Part shown: positions 1-5,729 of the stretch, in pieces
Position numbering within the stretch: the stretch's first letter is position 1
Layout: each line of letters opens with the position of its first letter
NCBI GenBank assembly: GCA_046706145.1
Contig: JBJKPP010000012.1
Coordinates: 1 to 11,908 of the forward strand
From: JBJKPP01 sp046706145
GTDB lineage: Bacteria > Bacteroidota > Ignavibacteria > Ignavibacteriales > Ignavibacteriaceae
Reading direction: 5' to 3'
DNA length: 11,908 bases
Made by a program: the position numbers and the translations under genes
The notes under the pieces: generated by a model
Seen by the model: the letters and a program-made list of their open reading frames with translations, nothing else
The model's database searches: none
What the model was told of the DNA's origin: nothing

Positions 1-260
1 AAAATAAAACCATCGGGAGTGAATATAAATCCCGAACCGCTTCCACCTTGTTGCTCGTTGCCTCTTCCACTGTTTCTTCTATTAACTTGCTTTAGGGTTA
101 CATTTATATTTACAACTGCCGGGCTTACAATTTGTGTTGCCTTAATTACAGTATTGGAATAAACATCAAGAAGTTCTTCGTTGCTTACTTCATTTTCATT
201 TTTTAATTGGCTAGTGCTTGAATTATCTTCATTTAATAAAAATTCTACTTTTTTCATCAT
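1..260 (-). CDS. HtrA/DegP-like trypsin-type serine protease, N-terminal part (cut by window edge)
   Basis: Reading the minus strand from the ATG pair at 260-255 gives 86 codons open to the window edge, so the gene continues to the left. Residues 28-55 (LLDVYSNTVIKATQIVSPAVVNINV, here split as LLDVYSNTVI and VSPAVVNINV) and residues 73-86 (GSGSGFIFTPDGFI) match the start of the protease domain of HtrA/DegP-type proteins, where the GSG-F-(I/V)-F-TPDG strand precedes the catalytic His. The catalytic triad and any PDZ domain lie outside the window. There is no hydrophobic segment in the first 40 residues, so this copy looks cytoplasmic rather than periplasmic, unlike classical DegP. AAGGG lies just upstream; the second ATG (257-255) has the better spacing and may be the true start. 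A Bacteroidota-type promoter lies about 45 bases upstream. Confidence 0.8.
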   Translation of the reverse strand, partial: MMKKVEFLLNEDNSSTSQLKNENEVSNEELLDVYSNTVIKATQIVSPAVVNINVTLKQVNRRNSGRGNEQQGGSGSGFIFTPDGFI

Positions 261-303
261 ACCCTTAATCTCAATTTTGGTTTAAGTTTTAATCATAAGT
301 ACG

Positions 304-334
304 CAAAGATATTTAGAAGAAATTTAACTGACAA
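304..334 (-). promoter_or_regulatory. Bacteroidota-type promoter of the HtrA-like gene
   Basis: On the minus strand TATCTTTG (311-304) is an exact match to the TAnnTTTG -7 element of Bacteroidota primary sigma promoters. It is preceded after 20 nt by TTG (334-332), the usual -33 element. The predicted start near 297 would give a leader of about 37 nt before the ATG at 260. Whether the host uses this promoter type is an inference from its apparent lineage. Confidence 0.5.
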
Positions 335-383
335 TACTTGAGGAGTGGTCTAAAATACACATTGTTCATTTTTAGGAGGCAAT

Positions 384-662
384 TCAACAATTCCTGAAAT
401 CGCCTTTTGATTTTTCTAATGAATTAGCAGCATGTTTAAGACGTTTATAATTCCGCCATCCTTTTGGTGATATTCTTATCTCTTTTATTCTTATGATTTG
501 TTTTTTATTATCTGTATTAAAGACATGTTCTCCAAAAATATGTCCTTGATCATGGAGATATTTCATTAATTCAAATTCCCCATCGGAAATCTCAGAATCT
601 CGCCCTGGATATCCTGCAATGTACTCAAGAATGTTTATAATGGTATCTTTGTCAGGCTTCAT
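384..662 (-). CDS. Small hypothetical protein, possibly a winged-helix fold
   Basis: A 92-residue protein I do not firmly recognise. It starts MKPDKDTIINILEYIA, has a central FELMKYLHDQGHIFGEH segment, and ends with an IRISPKGWRNYKRLK strand-turn-helix. That layout (helix, helix ending in a Leu-rich turn, then 'T/S-P-K-G' before a last helix) is common in small winged-helix proteins such as the DUF2513 group, but the likeness is weak and rests on pattern alone. There is no signal peptide or membrane span, and the only cysteine is the final residue. It lies 66 nt downstream of the CCPF protein gene on the same strand, has no Shine-Dalgarno sequence, and may have its own promoter in that gap. 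Confidence 0.6.
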   Translation of the reverse strand: MKPDKDTIINILEYIAGYPGRDSEISDGEFELMKYLHDQGHIFGEHVFNTDNKKQIIRIKEIRISPKGWRNYKRLKHAANSLEKSKGDFRNC

Positions 663-682
663 CTTAGCTTCTTGAATTTCTT

Positions 683-713
683 AAAATCTAAACTTCAGTC
701 TCAGCTAAACAAA
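683..713 (-). promoter_or_regulatory. Possible promoter of the 92-residue hypothetical gene
   Basis: On the minus strand TTTG (713-710) is followed after 19 nt by TAGATTTT (690-683), one base off the TAnnTTTG element. It lies in the 66-nt gap before the gene starting at 662. In AT-rich DNA this could be chance. Confidence 0.3.
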
Positions 714-727
714 ACTTTATGTTCTGT

Positions 728-1051
728 TTACTTTTTACTATAATTTTCTGCTTCTGCTTTAATAAACTCTTTTACTCCTTCTCCTCCATATAATTGAAGC
801 TTCGCTTTTCCATTTTCAGGTTCAACTTCAATTATAAATCCCAAGAAAGGACAGCAGAGCCTTTCTTTGTCAACAAATTCCATAAGCCTGACAAGTGTTT
901 CCGAATCATTTGGAAAAGCGAAAGAATACCCATCATAAATTTCATTTATCTCTTCTGCATTTTGAAAGATTTTCTTTGTGTTTTCTAAATGTCTAAGACG
1001 AACTGAAGGTTCAAATACAGACATGTCACATGCAAAGACAGATTCATTCAT
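728..1051 (-). CDS. Uncharacterised small protein with ERLCCPF motif
   Basis: A 107-residue protein resembling a widespread but uncharacterised family of about 90-110 residues. The recognisable parts are C8 in FACDMSVF, the segment GYSFAFPNDSETL (residues 41-53), the core ERLCCPFLGF with the adjacent cysteines C66 and C67, and the C-terminal YGGEGVKEFIKAE. In relatives the CCPF core sits between a Phe/Glu-rich helix and two beta strands, as here. The paired cysteines could bind a metal or form a disulfide; nothing in the sequence decides this. There is no signal peptide. No Shine-Dalgarno sequence precedes the ATG, but a 29-codon reading frame ends 7 nt upstream, so it may be translated by coupling as the second gene of a small operon. 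Confidence 0.7.
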   Translation of the reverse strand: MNESVFACDMSVFEPSVRLRHLENTKKIFQNAEEINEIYDGYSFAFPNDSETLVRLMEFVDKERLCCPFLGFIIEVEPENGKAKLQLYGGEGVKEFIKAEAENYSKK

Positions 1052-1058
1052 ATCGAAT

Positions 1059-1148
1059 TTAAATACTAAAGTGTTTCTTACTTCTTTTCGAAAGAAATTC
1101 TATCAATAGAGCGAACAAGCTAATTATAAAATATGCTGATGCTTGCAT
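1059..1148 (-). CDS. Putative 29-residue single-span membrane peptide
   Basis: A short minus-strand frame: ATG at 1148-1146, 29 codons, TAA at 1061-1059. The peptide begins MQASAYFIISLFALLIEFL and then has a basic tail SKRSKKHFSI. That is one hydrophobic span of about 15-17 residues followed by five Lys/Arg in eight residues, the usual pattern for a small inner-membrane peptide with its C-terminus inside. GAGG lies 8 nt before the ATG, a better ribosome site than that of the gene 7 nt downstream (728-1051). The start codon falls in a 7-bp inverted repeat (1130-1136 with 1145-1151). It could also be a chance frame; conservation next to CCPF-family genes would decide. Confidence 0.35.
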   Translation of the reverse strand: MQASAYFIISLFALLIEFLSKRSKKHFSI

Positions 1149-1442
1149 ATTGAACACCTCTAAATAGTAATCCTAGATAATTTTTGTAGAAATATCAACT
1201 CTAATTTACATGCTTGTGTTTCAGGTCTAATAATATACGCTTGGTGTATTTAGTAGTACACAACTTGCAGAAAGAAAAATCTGAGATACTGGTATAAAAG
1301 GAGTGCCGGCTCCTTTTTTAGTTTCAAAATTTCCAATTAAAACTTTGTTAAAAAAATAATGCTTGCTAATCGATATTACTTTTAATTATATTATACACAT
1401 CGCACATTCTCAATGTTTATTATCTATGAAAGGGATGGGATT
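1149..1442. other. Divergent intergenic region
   Basis: This stretch lies between the minus-strand CCPF group and the plus-strand T9SS protein gene and must hold both promoters. I see no exact TAnnTTTG element. A loose TTGCTA-N18-TATATT pair near 1364-1393 could serve the plus-strand gene. The only clear feature is the terminator hairpin at 1296-1319. I found no coding remnant or RNA gene in it. Confidence 0.5.
1296..1319 (+). terminator. Intrinsic terminator hairpin with no matching upstream gene
   Basis: AAAAGGAG (1296-1303) pairs perfectly with CTCCTTTT (1310-1317) around the loop TGCCGG, and a run of six T (1314-1319) follows. This is the layout of a rho-independent terminator reading to the right. 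The A-rich 5' arm gives four T on the other strand, so it might also act weakly to the left. No plus-strand gene precedes it in the window. Confidence 0.6.
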
Positions 1443-2735
1443 ATGAATAGAATTCTTTGCTTTTCATTAATTATAATATTCATTGGTATAGAAAACCTGC
1501 ATTCACAATGGGTTCAGAGTGATAGTTTATTTGGCAGTTCAGTTACCTCATTGACTACTGCTGTGGATAATAATAACAATGAATACCTAGTAGCAGGCAC
1601 CTATGGTGAGGGGATTCTACTTTCGACAGATGGAGGTGGAAGCTGGAACGAATCAAATAACGGTTTGACTAATCAATCAGGGACTGCTCTTTACGTGACC
1701 GCTGTTGCTTCTTCAGGACTCAATGTCGCCATTGGAACCCTCGGTGGAATTTTTTTGTCAGCCGATGGTGCTAAAAGCTGGAGTATTGTAACTGATAGTT
1801 CAACCCAAACAGGCATCAACACAATGGCATTTGGCTCCGGCAATAATATATTTGCTGGAACCCAAGGTAATGGTATCTTTGTTTCAAACAACGGTGGAGC
1901 AACCTGGACACAGAATGATTTAAACACTCCTTTCATATACTCAATGACGTCTCTTTCATTGAGTGATACTTCTGCGTATATCTGTTCTGGCTCTTATGGT
2001 GATGTATCATTATCAGTGAATGAGGGAAAGGATTGGAGCCAATTGAATAATGGTTTGCCTCAGTCTAAAATTTCCGCTCTCGTAGCTTTAATTAGTATGA
2101 AAACCGCCAGCATAAGTATATTTGCAGGAATGGCTGACAGTGGTATATTTTTGTCAACCAATAACGGGGTGGATTGGAAAGAGTCAGATAATAACATAAG
2201 CTCCCTACCGATTGGCTCTTTTGCTGTTACAAGTCATGATTCAGCTCAGGCAAAAATCTTTGCGGGTACTTTAGGAGGAGGTGTATTCGTTTCTACCAAC
2301 TATGGGGCTAATTGGTCGCCGGTTAATGACGGACTTAATATTGGCTCACAGTATGTTTACGGACTTGCTATTTCCGGTCCGAATTTAATAGCGGGAACTG
2401 CAAATGGATTATGGAAGCGTCCATTGACCCAAATGATTACTTCAGTAAGGACTTTGCCAGGCACCGTTCCATACAAATTTAATTTGACTCAGAATTACCC
2501 TAATCCATTTAATCCAACAACAGTAATTAGCTATCAGCTTTCAACACTCAGCCATGTTGAGCTGGAGGTTTACAATGTACTAGGAGAGAAAGTTGCTGAA
2601 TTAGTCAACAAAGAACAAACCGCAGGAGCTTACAAGGTAACTTTTAATGCAAGTAACCTTGCAACCGGAATCTACTTTTATGAACTTCAAGCTGGAAATT
2701 ATACTTCAGTTAAGAAGATGATTTTGCTGAAATAG
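1443..2735 (+). CDS. Secreted Asp-box (BNR-like) propeller protein with T9SS type A sorting domain
   Basis: A 430-residue protein likely exported across both membranes and held at the surface or released. I choose the ATG at 1443, ten codons inside the longest frame, because AAAGGG lies 8 nt before it and it begins directly with a signal peptide (residues 1-21, hydrophobic ILCFSLIIIFIGI, then LHS before Q22). Residues 60-291 hold six Asp-box motifs of the type S-x-(D/N)-x-G-x-x-W, ending at W68, W113, W155, W198, W245 and W291, spaced about 42-47 residues. This indicates a beta-propeller like those of sialidases and photosynthesis-stability factors, but no sialidase catalytic set is evident. 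Residues 346-430 are a type IX (Por) C-terminal sorting domain: NYPNPFNPTTVISYQL, then VYNVLGEKVAELV, LATGIYFYEL and a final KKMILLK. Cargo of this kind is typical of Ignavibacteria. Ligand unknown. Confidence 0.9.
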   Translation: MNRILCFSLIIIFIGIENLHSQWVQSDSLFGSSVTSLTTAVDNNNNEYLVAGTYGEGILLSTDGGGSWNESNNGLTNQSGTALYVTAVASSGLNVAIGTLGGIFLSADGAKSWSIVTDSSTQTGINTMAFGSGNNIFAGTQGNGIFVSNNGGATWTQNDLNTPFIYSMTSLSLSDTSAYICSGSYGDVSLSVNEGKDWSQLNNGLPQSKISALVALISMKTASISIFAGMADSGIFLSTNNGVDWKESDNNISSLPIGSFAVTSHDSAQAKIFAGTLGGGVFVSTNYGANWSPVNDGLNIGSQYVYGLAISGPNLIAGTANGLWKRPLTQMITSVRTLPGTVPYKFNLTQNYPNPFNPTTVISYQLSTLSHVELEVYNVLGEKVAELVNKEQTAGAYKVTFNASNLATGIYFYELQAGNYTSVKKMILLK

Positions 2736-3169
2736 ATATATCGATTTTTACCCAAAAATGTTTTTAGAGTTTGAACTTCCATCGAGGTTAATAAATAACC
2801 TTTGTAAGGTTTGAAACAACTAATACTCCACATGAGAAAATCCTAATAAAGTTATAGGGGTAGGGTATGGAACCTATATTCTAAGCATTTAATTTAAAAA
2901 TAATCTAATATTTAAAAATACAACTTTCTTGTTGTATAAATAAGATATTTTACTGATATTATTAGTCATTCGGAAGCGCTAATTTGATACCCACTAGATG
3001 AATTCATGAACAACTATACGATAAGAAATTTATAAACCTCAGCATTTTGCTTTTAGTAAGATTAAATAAGCTAAGGATAGATAAATTAATATCGGCAAAA
3101 CTATACTCCATATAAAAAACTATTAATATTTTTTTTTGATAAAAGAATACAGTCATTTGAGAGGGATAT
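2736..3169. other. AT-rich intergenic region
   Basis: About 434 bp between two plus-strand genes. All frames I read are broken by stops, and no RNA gene is recognisable. It contains a weak hairpin just after the T9SS gene and must hold the promoter of the STAS-sigma operon, but I could not find a convincing one. An imperfect inverted pair TATAGG/CCTATA (2853-2878) has a 14-nt loop and is probably chance. Confidence 0.5.
2785..2803 (+). terminator. Weak hairpin, possible terminator of the T9SS protein gene
   Basis: AGGTTA (2785-2790) and TAACCT (2796-2801) form a 6-bp stem with loop ATAAA, followed by only TT. It lies 50 bases after the stop codon. The short T tract makes it a poor intrinsic terminator. 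Confidence 0.25.
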
Positions 3170-3454
3170 ATGTTTGACATAAAAGCTAATGGAAATAACG
3201 AGGTTTACTTATTAGGCAGATTTGATGCTTCTCAAACATCCAAAGCCGATAGCATCTTTGATTTAATAGATAACAACTGCACTATTGACCTTTCTGAATT
3301 AGAATATATATCCAGTGCCGGACTAGGATCTTTGCTCAAAATTTACGTCCGTATCAGCAAAGACGGGTGTAAAGTAACCCTGAAAAATGTGAATAAACAC
3401 GTAAAAGAGGTTTTTAAATACTCGGGTTTGGACAAAGTATTTATTATTGAATAA
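3170..3454 (+). CDS. STAS-domain protein (anti-sigma factor antagonist family)
   Basis: A 94-residue single STAS domain of the SpoIIAA/RsbV size. The core is residues 36-57: CTIDLSELEYISSAGLGSLL (38-56) matches the conserved strand-loop-helix in which the serine of the D-S-S/T-G loop is phosphorylated by a partner kinase. Here S48-S49 occupy that loop, and the usual Asp just before it is Ile, so phosphorylation is possible but not certain. The end, KEVFKYSGLDKVFII, is the normal family terminus. GAGGG lies 4 nt upstream of the ATG. The gene precedes an ECF sigma gene by 45 nt, which suggests a shared operon. No HATPase anti-sigma kinase is present in the window, so the classical partner is missing or elsewhere. 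In Bacteroidota many such proteins have unknown partners. Confidence 0.85.
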   Translation: MFDIKANGNNEVYLLGRFDASQTSKADSIFDLIDNNCTIDLSELEYISSAGLGSLLKIYVRISKDGCKVTLKNVNKHVKEVFKYSGLDKVFIIE

Positions 3455-3470
3455 AAAAATAGTTACTCTA

Positions 3471-3500
3471 GCCAACTTTTTACTTACTTAATTGTATTTA
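3471..3500 (+). promoter_or_regulatory. Candidate ECF-sigma promoter element, copy 1 (before the sigma gene)
   Basis: GCCAACTTTTT (3471-3481), 12 nt, then GTATTTA (3494-3500). The same two blocks with the same spacing occur before the ALKSAD-repeat gene. The AAC core resembles the -35 boxes of ECF promoters. The downstream block touches the sigma start codon at 3500, so a transcript from here would be leaderless or begin just inside the frame; the sigma gene indeed lacks a Shine-Dalgarno sequence. Confidence 0.4.
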
Positions 3501-4057
3501 TGGATAACGACGATCAAATACTTGTAAAAGAGTCTCTGAATGGTAATAAAAGAGCATTTGAAGAAATTGTCGAAAAGTATTATAAGATTATATTCAGACT
3601 TGCTTACAGAATTTTAAGAAATAATGATGATGCTGAAGAAATTACACAAAGCACTTTTGTTAAAGCCTATGAAAACCTTGGTTCTTATAATTCGAAATTC
3701 AAATTTTTCAGCTGGTTATACCGGATTACAGTTAATGAATCTCTGAATTTTTCAAAAAGAAAAAATTTTCTTGAAGAGCTTGACGATAGACAAAGCAACA
3801 ATGAAAAAGATCCGGATGTCATATATGAAGAAACAGAAAGAGGCGAAAAAATACAGGATGCTTTAATGGAACTCGATATGATTTACAGAGTTCCGGTGGT
3901 TCTTAGACATTTTATGAATTATTCTTATAAAGAAATAAGTTATTTGATTGATGTACCCGAAAAAACTGTTAAGTCAAGGTTGTTTGAGGGAAGACATTTA
4001 TTAAAGAACATTTTAATAAAAAAAGGTTTTTACAATGATAGACAAAAAATATATTGA
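3500..4057 (+). CDS. ECF-type RNA polymerase sigma factor
   Basis: A 185-residue extracytoplasmic-function sigma factor of normal length. Region 2 spans about residues 18-88: RAFEEIVEKYYKIIFRLAYR leads into NNDDAEEITQSTFVKAYENL, the core-polymerase-binding and -10 region, then FFSWLYRITVNESLNFSKRK. Region 4 spans about residues 117-172: ALMELDMIYRVPVVLRHFM, then YSYKEISYLIDVPEKTVKSR, the helix-turn-helix that reads the -35 box. The N-terminus aligns with family starts, which supports the ATG at 3500 although no Shine-Dalgarno sequence precedes it. Its 3' end overlaps the next gene by 23 nt, and that gene encodes a membrane protein in the anti-sigma position. It is probably held at the membrane and released by an envelope signal. 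Its likely target promoter is the element repeated before itself and before the gene at 4924. Confidence 0.93.
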   Translation: MDNDDQILVKESLNGNKRAFEEIVEKYYKIIFRLAYRILRNNDDAEEITQSTFVKAYENLGSYNSKFKFFSWLYRITVNESLNFSKRKNFLEELDDRQSNNEKDPDVIYEETERGEKIQDALMELDMIYRVPVVLRHFMNYSYKEISYLIDVPEKTVKSRLFEGRHLLKNILIKKGFYNDRQKIY

Positions 4058-4787
4058 ACTGATGAATAAAGAGATTGATGATGTCATCACAGACGATGAA
4101 AGAATCGCTTTGCACGATTATTTATTAGGTAATAAAGCCGCGAAAGAGTATTATAATGAACTGCGATTAACAAATGATTACCTGGATTCTTTACCTGATC
4201 CTGAACCGTCCGAAAATCTTAAAAAATATATAGTAAATTCCATAGATTTCAGCAGACACTCTGTATCAGATGATAGAAAAAAATTCTGGAGTTTTTTGTA
4301 TTTACCAAAATTTAAGTATGCATATATATTTACTGCGGGTATTATAGCCGGGATAATAATTCTAAGTATCTATACGAATACTTTTAATTTTAAAGATACC
4401 GATAATAGTACTTCCGGTACAATTGGTGTTGAGAAAATAAAACCGGAAGTGATTAAAGAAATTCCGTTAAAATTATCGGATATAGGTGGCCAAATTGAAT
4501 TAGTAAAAACCGGGAACAATTTTTCAGTTGATGCTAATTTTAACTCATCTCAAAAATTTGATTTTGTAATTAAATATGGAAACGATGTTGAGTTTAAGAG
4601 TGTGAATCCTAAATCTGCTAGTAATATTGAATTTTCTAACGGTGAAAATTCAATTAAAACTAGTAGTCAAGGGTTACAGCAGTATAGGTTTTTATTCTCA
4701 AAGAATGGCAGCAAGGTATCTTCAATTTATATTCAGCTGATAAAATCTGATAAAATAGTATATCAGGACGAACTGACGCTAAATTGA
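4035..4787 (+). CDS. Single-span membrane anti-sigma factor, no zinc motif
   Basis: A 250-residue protein translated from an ATG inside the sigma gene, with AAAAAGG 8 nt upstream. The cytoplasmic part (residues 1-90) is mostly helical; MNKEIDDVITDDERIALHDYL and ALHDYLLGNKAAKEYYNELR resemble the N-terminal helices of ECF anti-sigma domains, but the HxxxCxxC zinc site is absent and the protein contains no cysteine. One membrane span covers about residues 95-114 (YAYIFTAGIIAGIIILSIYT). Thirteen residues outside it is SGTIGVEK (127-134), found almost unchanged in the downstream ALKSAD protein. Residues 140-250 look like a beta-rich extracellular domain ending in IYIQLIKSDKIVYQDELTL. The overlap with the sigma gene and the topology make anti-sigma the best reading. 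A PrsW protease gene lies 4 kb downstream. Confidence 0.8.
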   Translation: MIDKKYIELMNKEIDDVITDDERIALHDYLLGNKAAKEYYNELRLTNDYLDSLPDPEPSENLKKYIVNSIDFSRHSVSDDRKKFWSFLYLPKFKYAYIFTAGIIAGIIILSIYTNTFNFKDTDNSTSGTIGVEKIKPEVIKEIPLKLSDIGGQIELVKTGNNFSVDANFNSSQKFDFVIKYGNDVEFKSVNPKSASNIEFSNGENSIKTSSQGLQQYRFLFSKNGSKVSSIYIQLIKSDKIVYQDELTLN

Positions 4788-4836
4788 AAGGAATCGGTGT
4801 TTTTTTGATTATTTTAAGGACTTGTAACAAAAGTTC

Positions 4837-4855
4837 AAAAAGTTGCCAACTTTTT
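4837..4855 (+). repeat. Inverted repeat overlapping the candidate -35 box
   Basis: AAAAAGTT (4837-4844) and AACTTTTT (4848-4855) are perfect complements separated by GCC. It is too AT-rich to be a good terminator for the sigma/anti-sigma pair and is better read as part of the regulatory element that begins at 4845. A looser version (AGTT...AACT, longer spacer) surrounds the copy at 3471. Confidence 0.4.
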
Positions 4856-4874
4856 CGCTATTAAAATGTATTTA
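4845..4874 (+). promoter_or_regulatory. Candidate ECF-sigma promoter, copy 2 (before the ALKSAD-repeat gene)
   Basis: GCCAACTTTTT (4845-4855), 12 nt, then GTATTTA (4868-4874): both blocks and the spacing are identical to the element at 3471-3500. Here it lies 49 nt before the start codon, a normal promoter distance, leaving a leader with a strong ribosome site. It suggests that the sigma factor of this locus drives the repeat protein. Confidence 0.5.
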
Positions 4875-4910
4875 AAGTAATGTATTAAAAAATAATTTTT
4901 ATTTTAATCT

Positions 4911-4918
4911 TAGGAGGT
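4911..4918 (+). promoter_or_regulatory. Strong Shine-Dalgarno site of the ALKSAD-repeat gene
   Basis: TAGGAGGT, ending 5 nt before the ATG at 4924, is the strongest ribosome site in the window; most neighbours have weak sites or none. It suggests that this protein is made in large amounts when its promoter is active. Confidence 0.7.
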
Positions 4919-4923
4919 ATAGA

Positions 4924-5670
4924 ATGTCACAAAGAACTAACAATAAGAAGAAAGTATTATTTGGTGGGGTACTTCTGATAATTGTTGTAGTTTTGTACAT
5001 AATAGCTTTTTATCCATGGCCTGCTTCTACTAATCTGTCCGGTACAATAGGTGGGGTTGAAAAAGCAAATAAATATAGAGCCGAACAAATTTCAGATAAG
5101 GACGTTGCGGTTCACGAAGGTATAGTCCAAAAACTTATTCAGAATGATAAAGTTTTAAAAATTATTAATGATCCAAATTTTCAAAAATTAGCTAGTGATA
5201 ATGCATTAAAACAAAATTTTGATAATATGTTGAGAAATGCAGTTACAAGCGCATTAAAAGATGCAGGCGCATTGAAAAGTGGAAATGCATTAAAGAGTGC
5301 AGATGCATTGAAAAGTGGCAATGCATTAAAGAGCGCAGATGCATTGAAAAGTGGTGATGCATTAAAGAGCGCAGACGCATTGAAAAGTGCTGACGCATTA
5401 AAAAGTGCAGATGCATTGAAAAGTGCCGACGCATTAAAAAGTGCAGATGCATTGAAAAGTGCTGACGCATTAAAGAATGCAAATGCCCTTAAAAATGTTG
5501 GAAATGCACTAAAGGGTGCTCTGGTTAATGCATTGAAAGATGGTAGTGCACTGAAAGATGTTAATGCATTGAAAGATGCTAGTGCACTTAGAACTTCAAT
5601 AGAAAACGGGTTAAGATCTACTATTGAGAATTCATTAAGAGATGCCTCTGCATTAAAGACTGCTAGATAA
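4924..5670 (+). CDS. Membrane-anchored ALKSAD hexapeptide-repeat protein
   Basis: A 248-residue protein of no family I recognise. Residues 1-10 are basic, residues 11-30 are one membrane span (VLFGGVLLIIVVVLYIIAFY), and the rest should lie outside the cytoplasm. Right after the span is SGTIGGVEK (39-47), shared with the anti-sigma factor encoded upstream. A linker follows (48-109; YRAEQISDKDVAVHEG, then a helical stretch with LIQNDKVLKIINDPNFQKLA). Residues 110-187 are thirteen consecutive hexapeptides of type ALK-(S/N/D)-(A/G)-(D/N/G), then looser copies ALKNVGN, ALKGALVN, ALKDGS, ALKDVN and ALKDAS to 220. The last 28 residues (ALRTSIENGL...SALKTAR) look helical. There are no cysteines and little aromatic content outside the N-terminus. 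With its strong ribosome site, the candidate sigma-dependent promoter and the terminator after it, it is probably the main output of the sigma circuit, in a structural or protective envelope role. That role is inferred. Confidence 0.8.
   Translation: MSQRTNNKKKVLFGGVLLIIVVVLYIIAFYPWPASTNLSGTIGGVEKANKYRAEQISDKDVAVHEGIVQKLIQNDKVLKIINDPNFQKLASDNALKQNFDNMLRNAVTSALKDAGALKSGNALKSADALKSGNALKSADALKSGDALKSADALKSADALKSADALKSADALKSADALKSADALKNANALKNVGNALKGALVNALKDGSALKDVNALKDASALRTSIENGLRSTIENSLRDASALKTAR
5251..5484 (+). repeat. Thirteen tandem 18-bp coding repeats with a 36-bp higher-order period
   Basis: Thirteen units of exactly 18 bp, each beginning gcatt(a/g)aa and encoding one ALKxxx hexapeptide. 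The leucine codon alternates TTA, TTG, TTA, TTG without a break through all thirteen units, and the following bases alternate with it. The real duplication unit is therefore 36 bp. Degenerate copies continue to 5583 with 21-, 24- and 18-bp lengths. Confidence 0.95.
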
Positions 5671-5729
5671 AATAAAAAAGATTTATTAGATTACTTTTTA
5701 AGAAACAGAAATATCTTTTATAAGTTTTT

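Noticed and set aside
2853..2878. TATAGG/CCTATA inverted repeat as an operator
   Set aside because: Arms of six with a 14-nt loop are expected by chance in such AT-rich DNA, and no adjacent regulator needs it.
4837..4855. Hairpin as the terminator of the sigma/anti-sigma operon
   Set aside because: The stem is almost all A-T with a 3-nt loop, and its 3' arm coincides with the duplicated promoter-like block.
5243..5482. Antisense open frame rich in His, Met and Leu opposite the repeats
   Set aside because: It is the mirror of the tandem repeat; the plus strand has the span, ribosome site and codon pattern of a gene.
5251..5484. The regular array as a CRISPR
   Set aside because: Units are 18 bp with no spacers, stay in frame and encode a regular hexapeptide.
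5251..5583. Repeats as a pentapeptide-repeat or acyltransferase hexapeptide domain
   Set aside because: The period is six, not five, and the residues do not follow the [LIV]-[GAED]-x-x-[STAV]-x rule.
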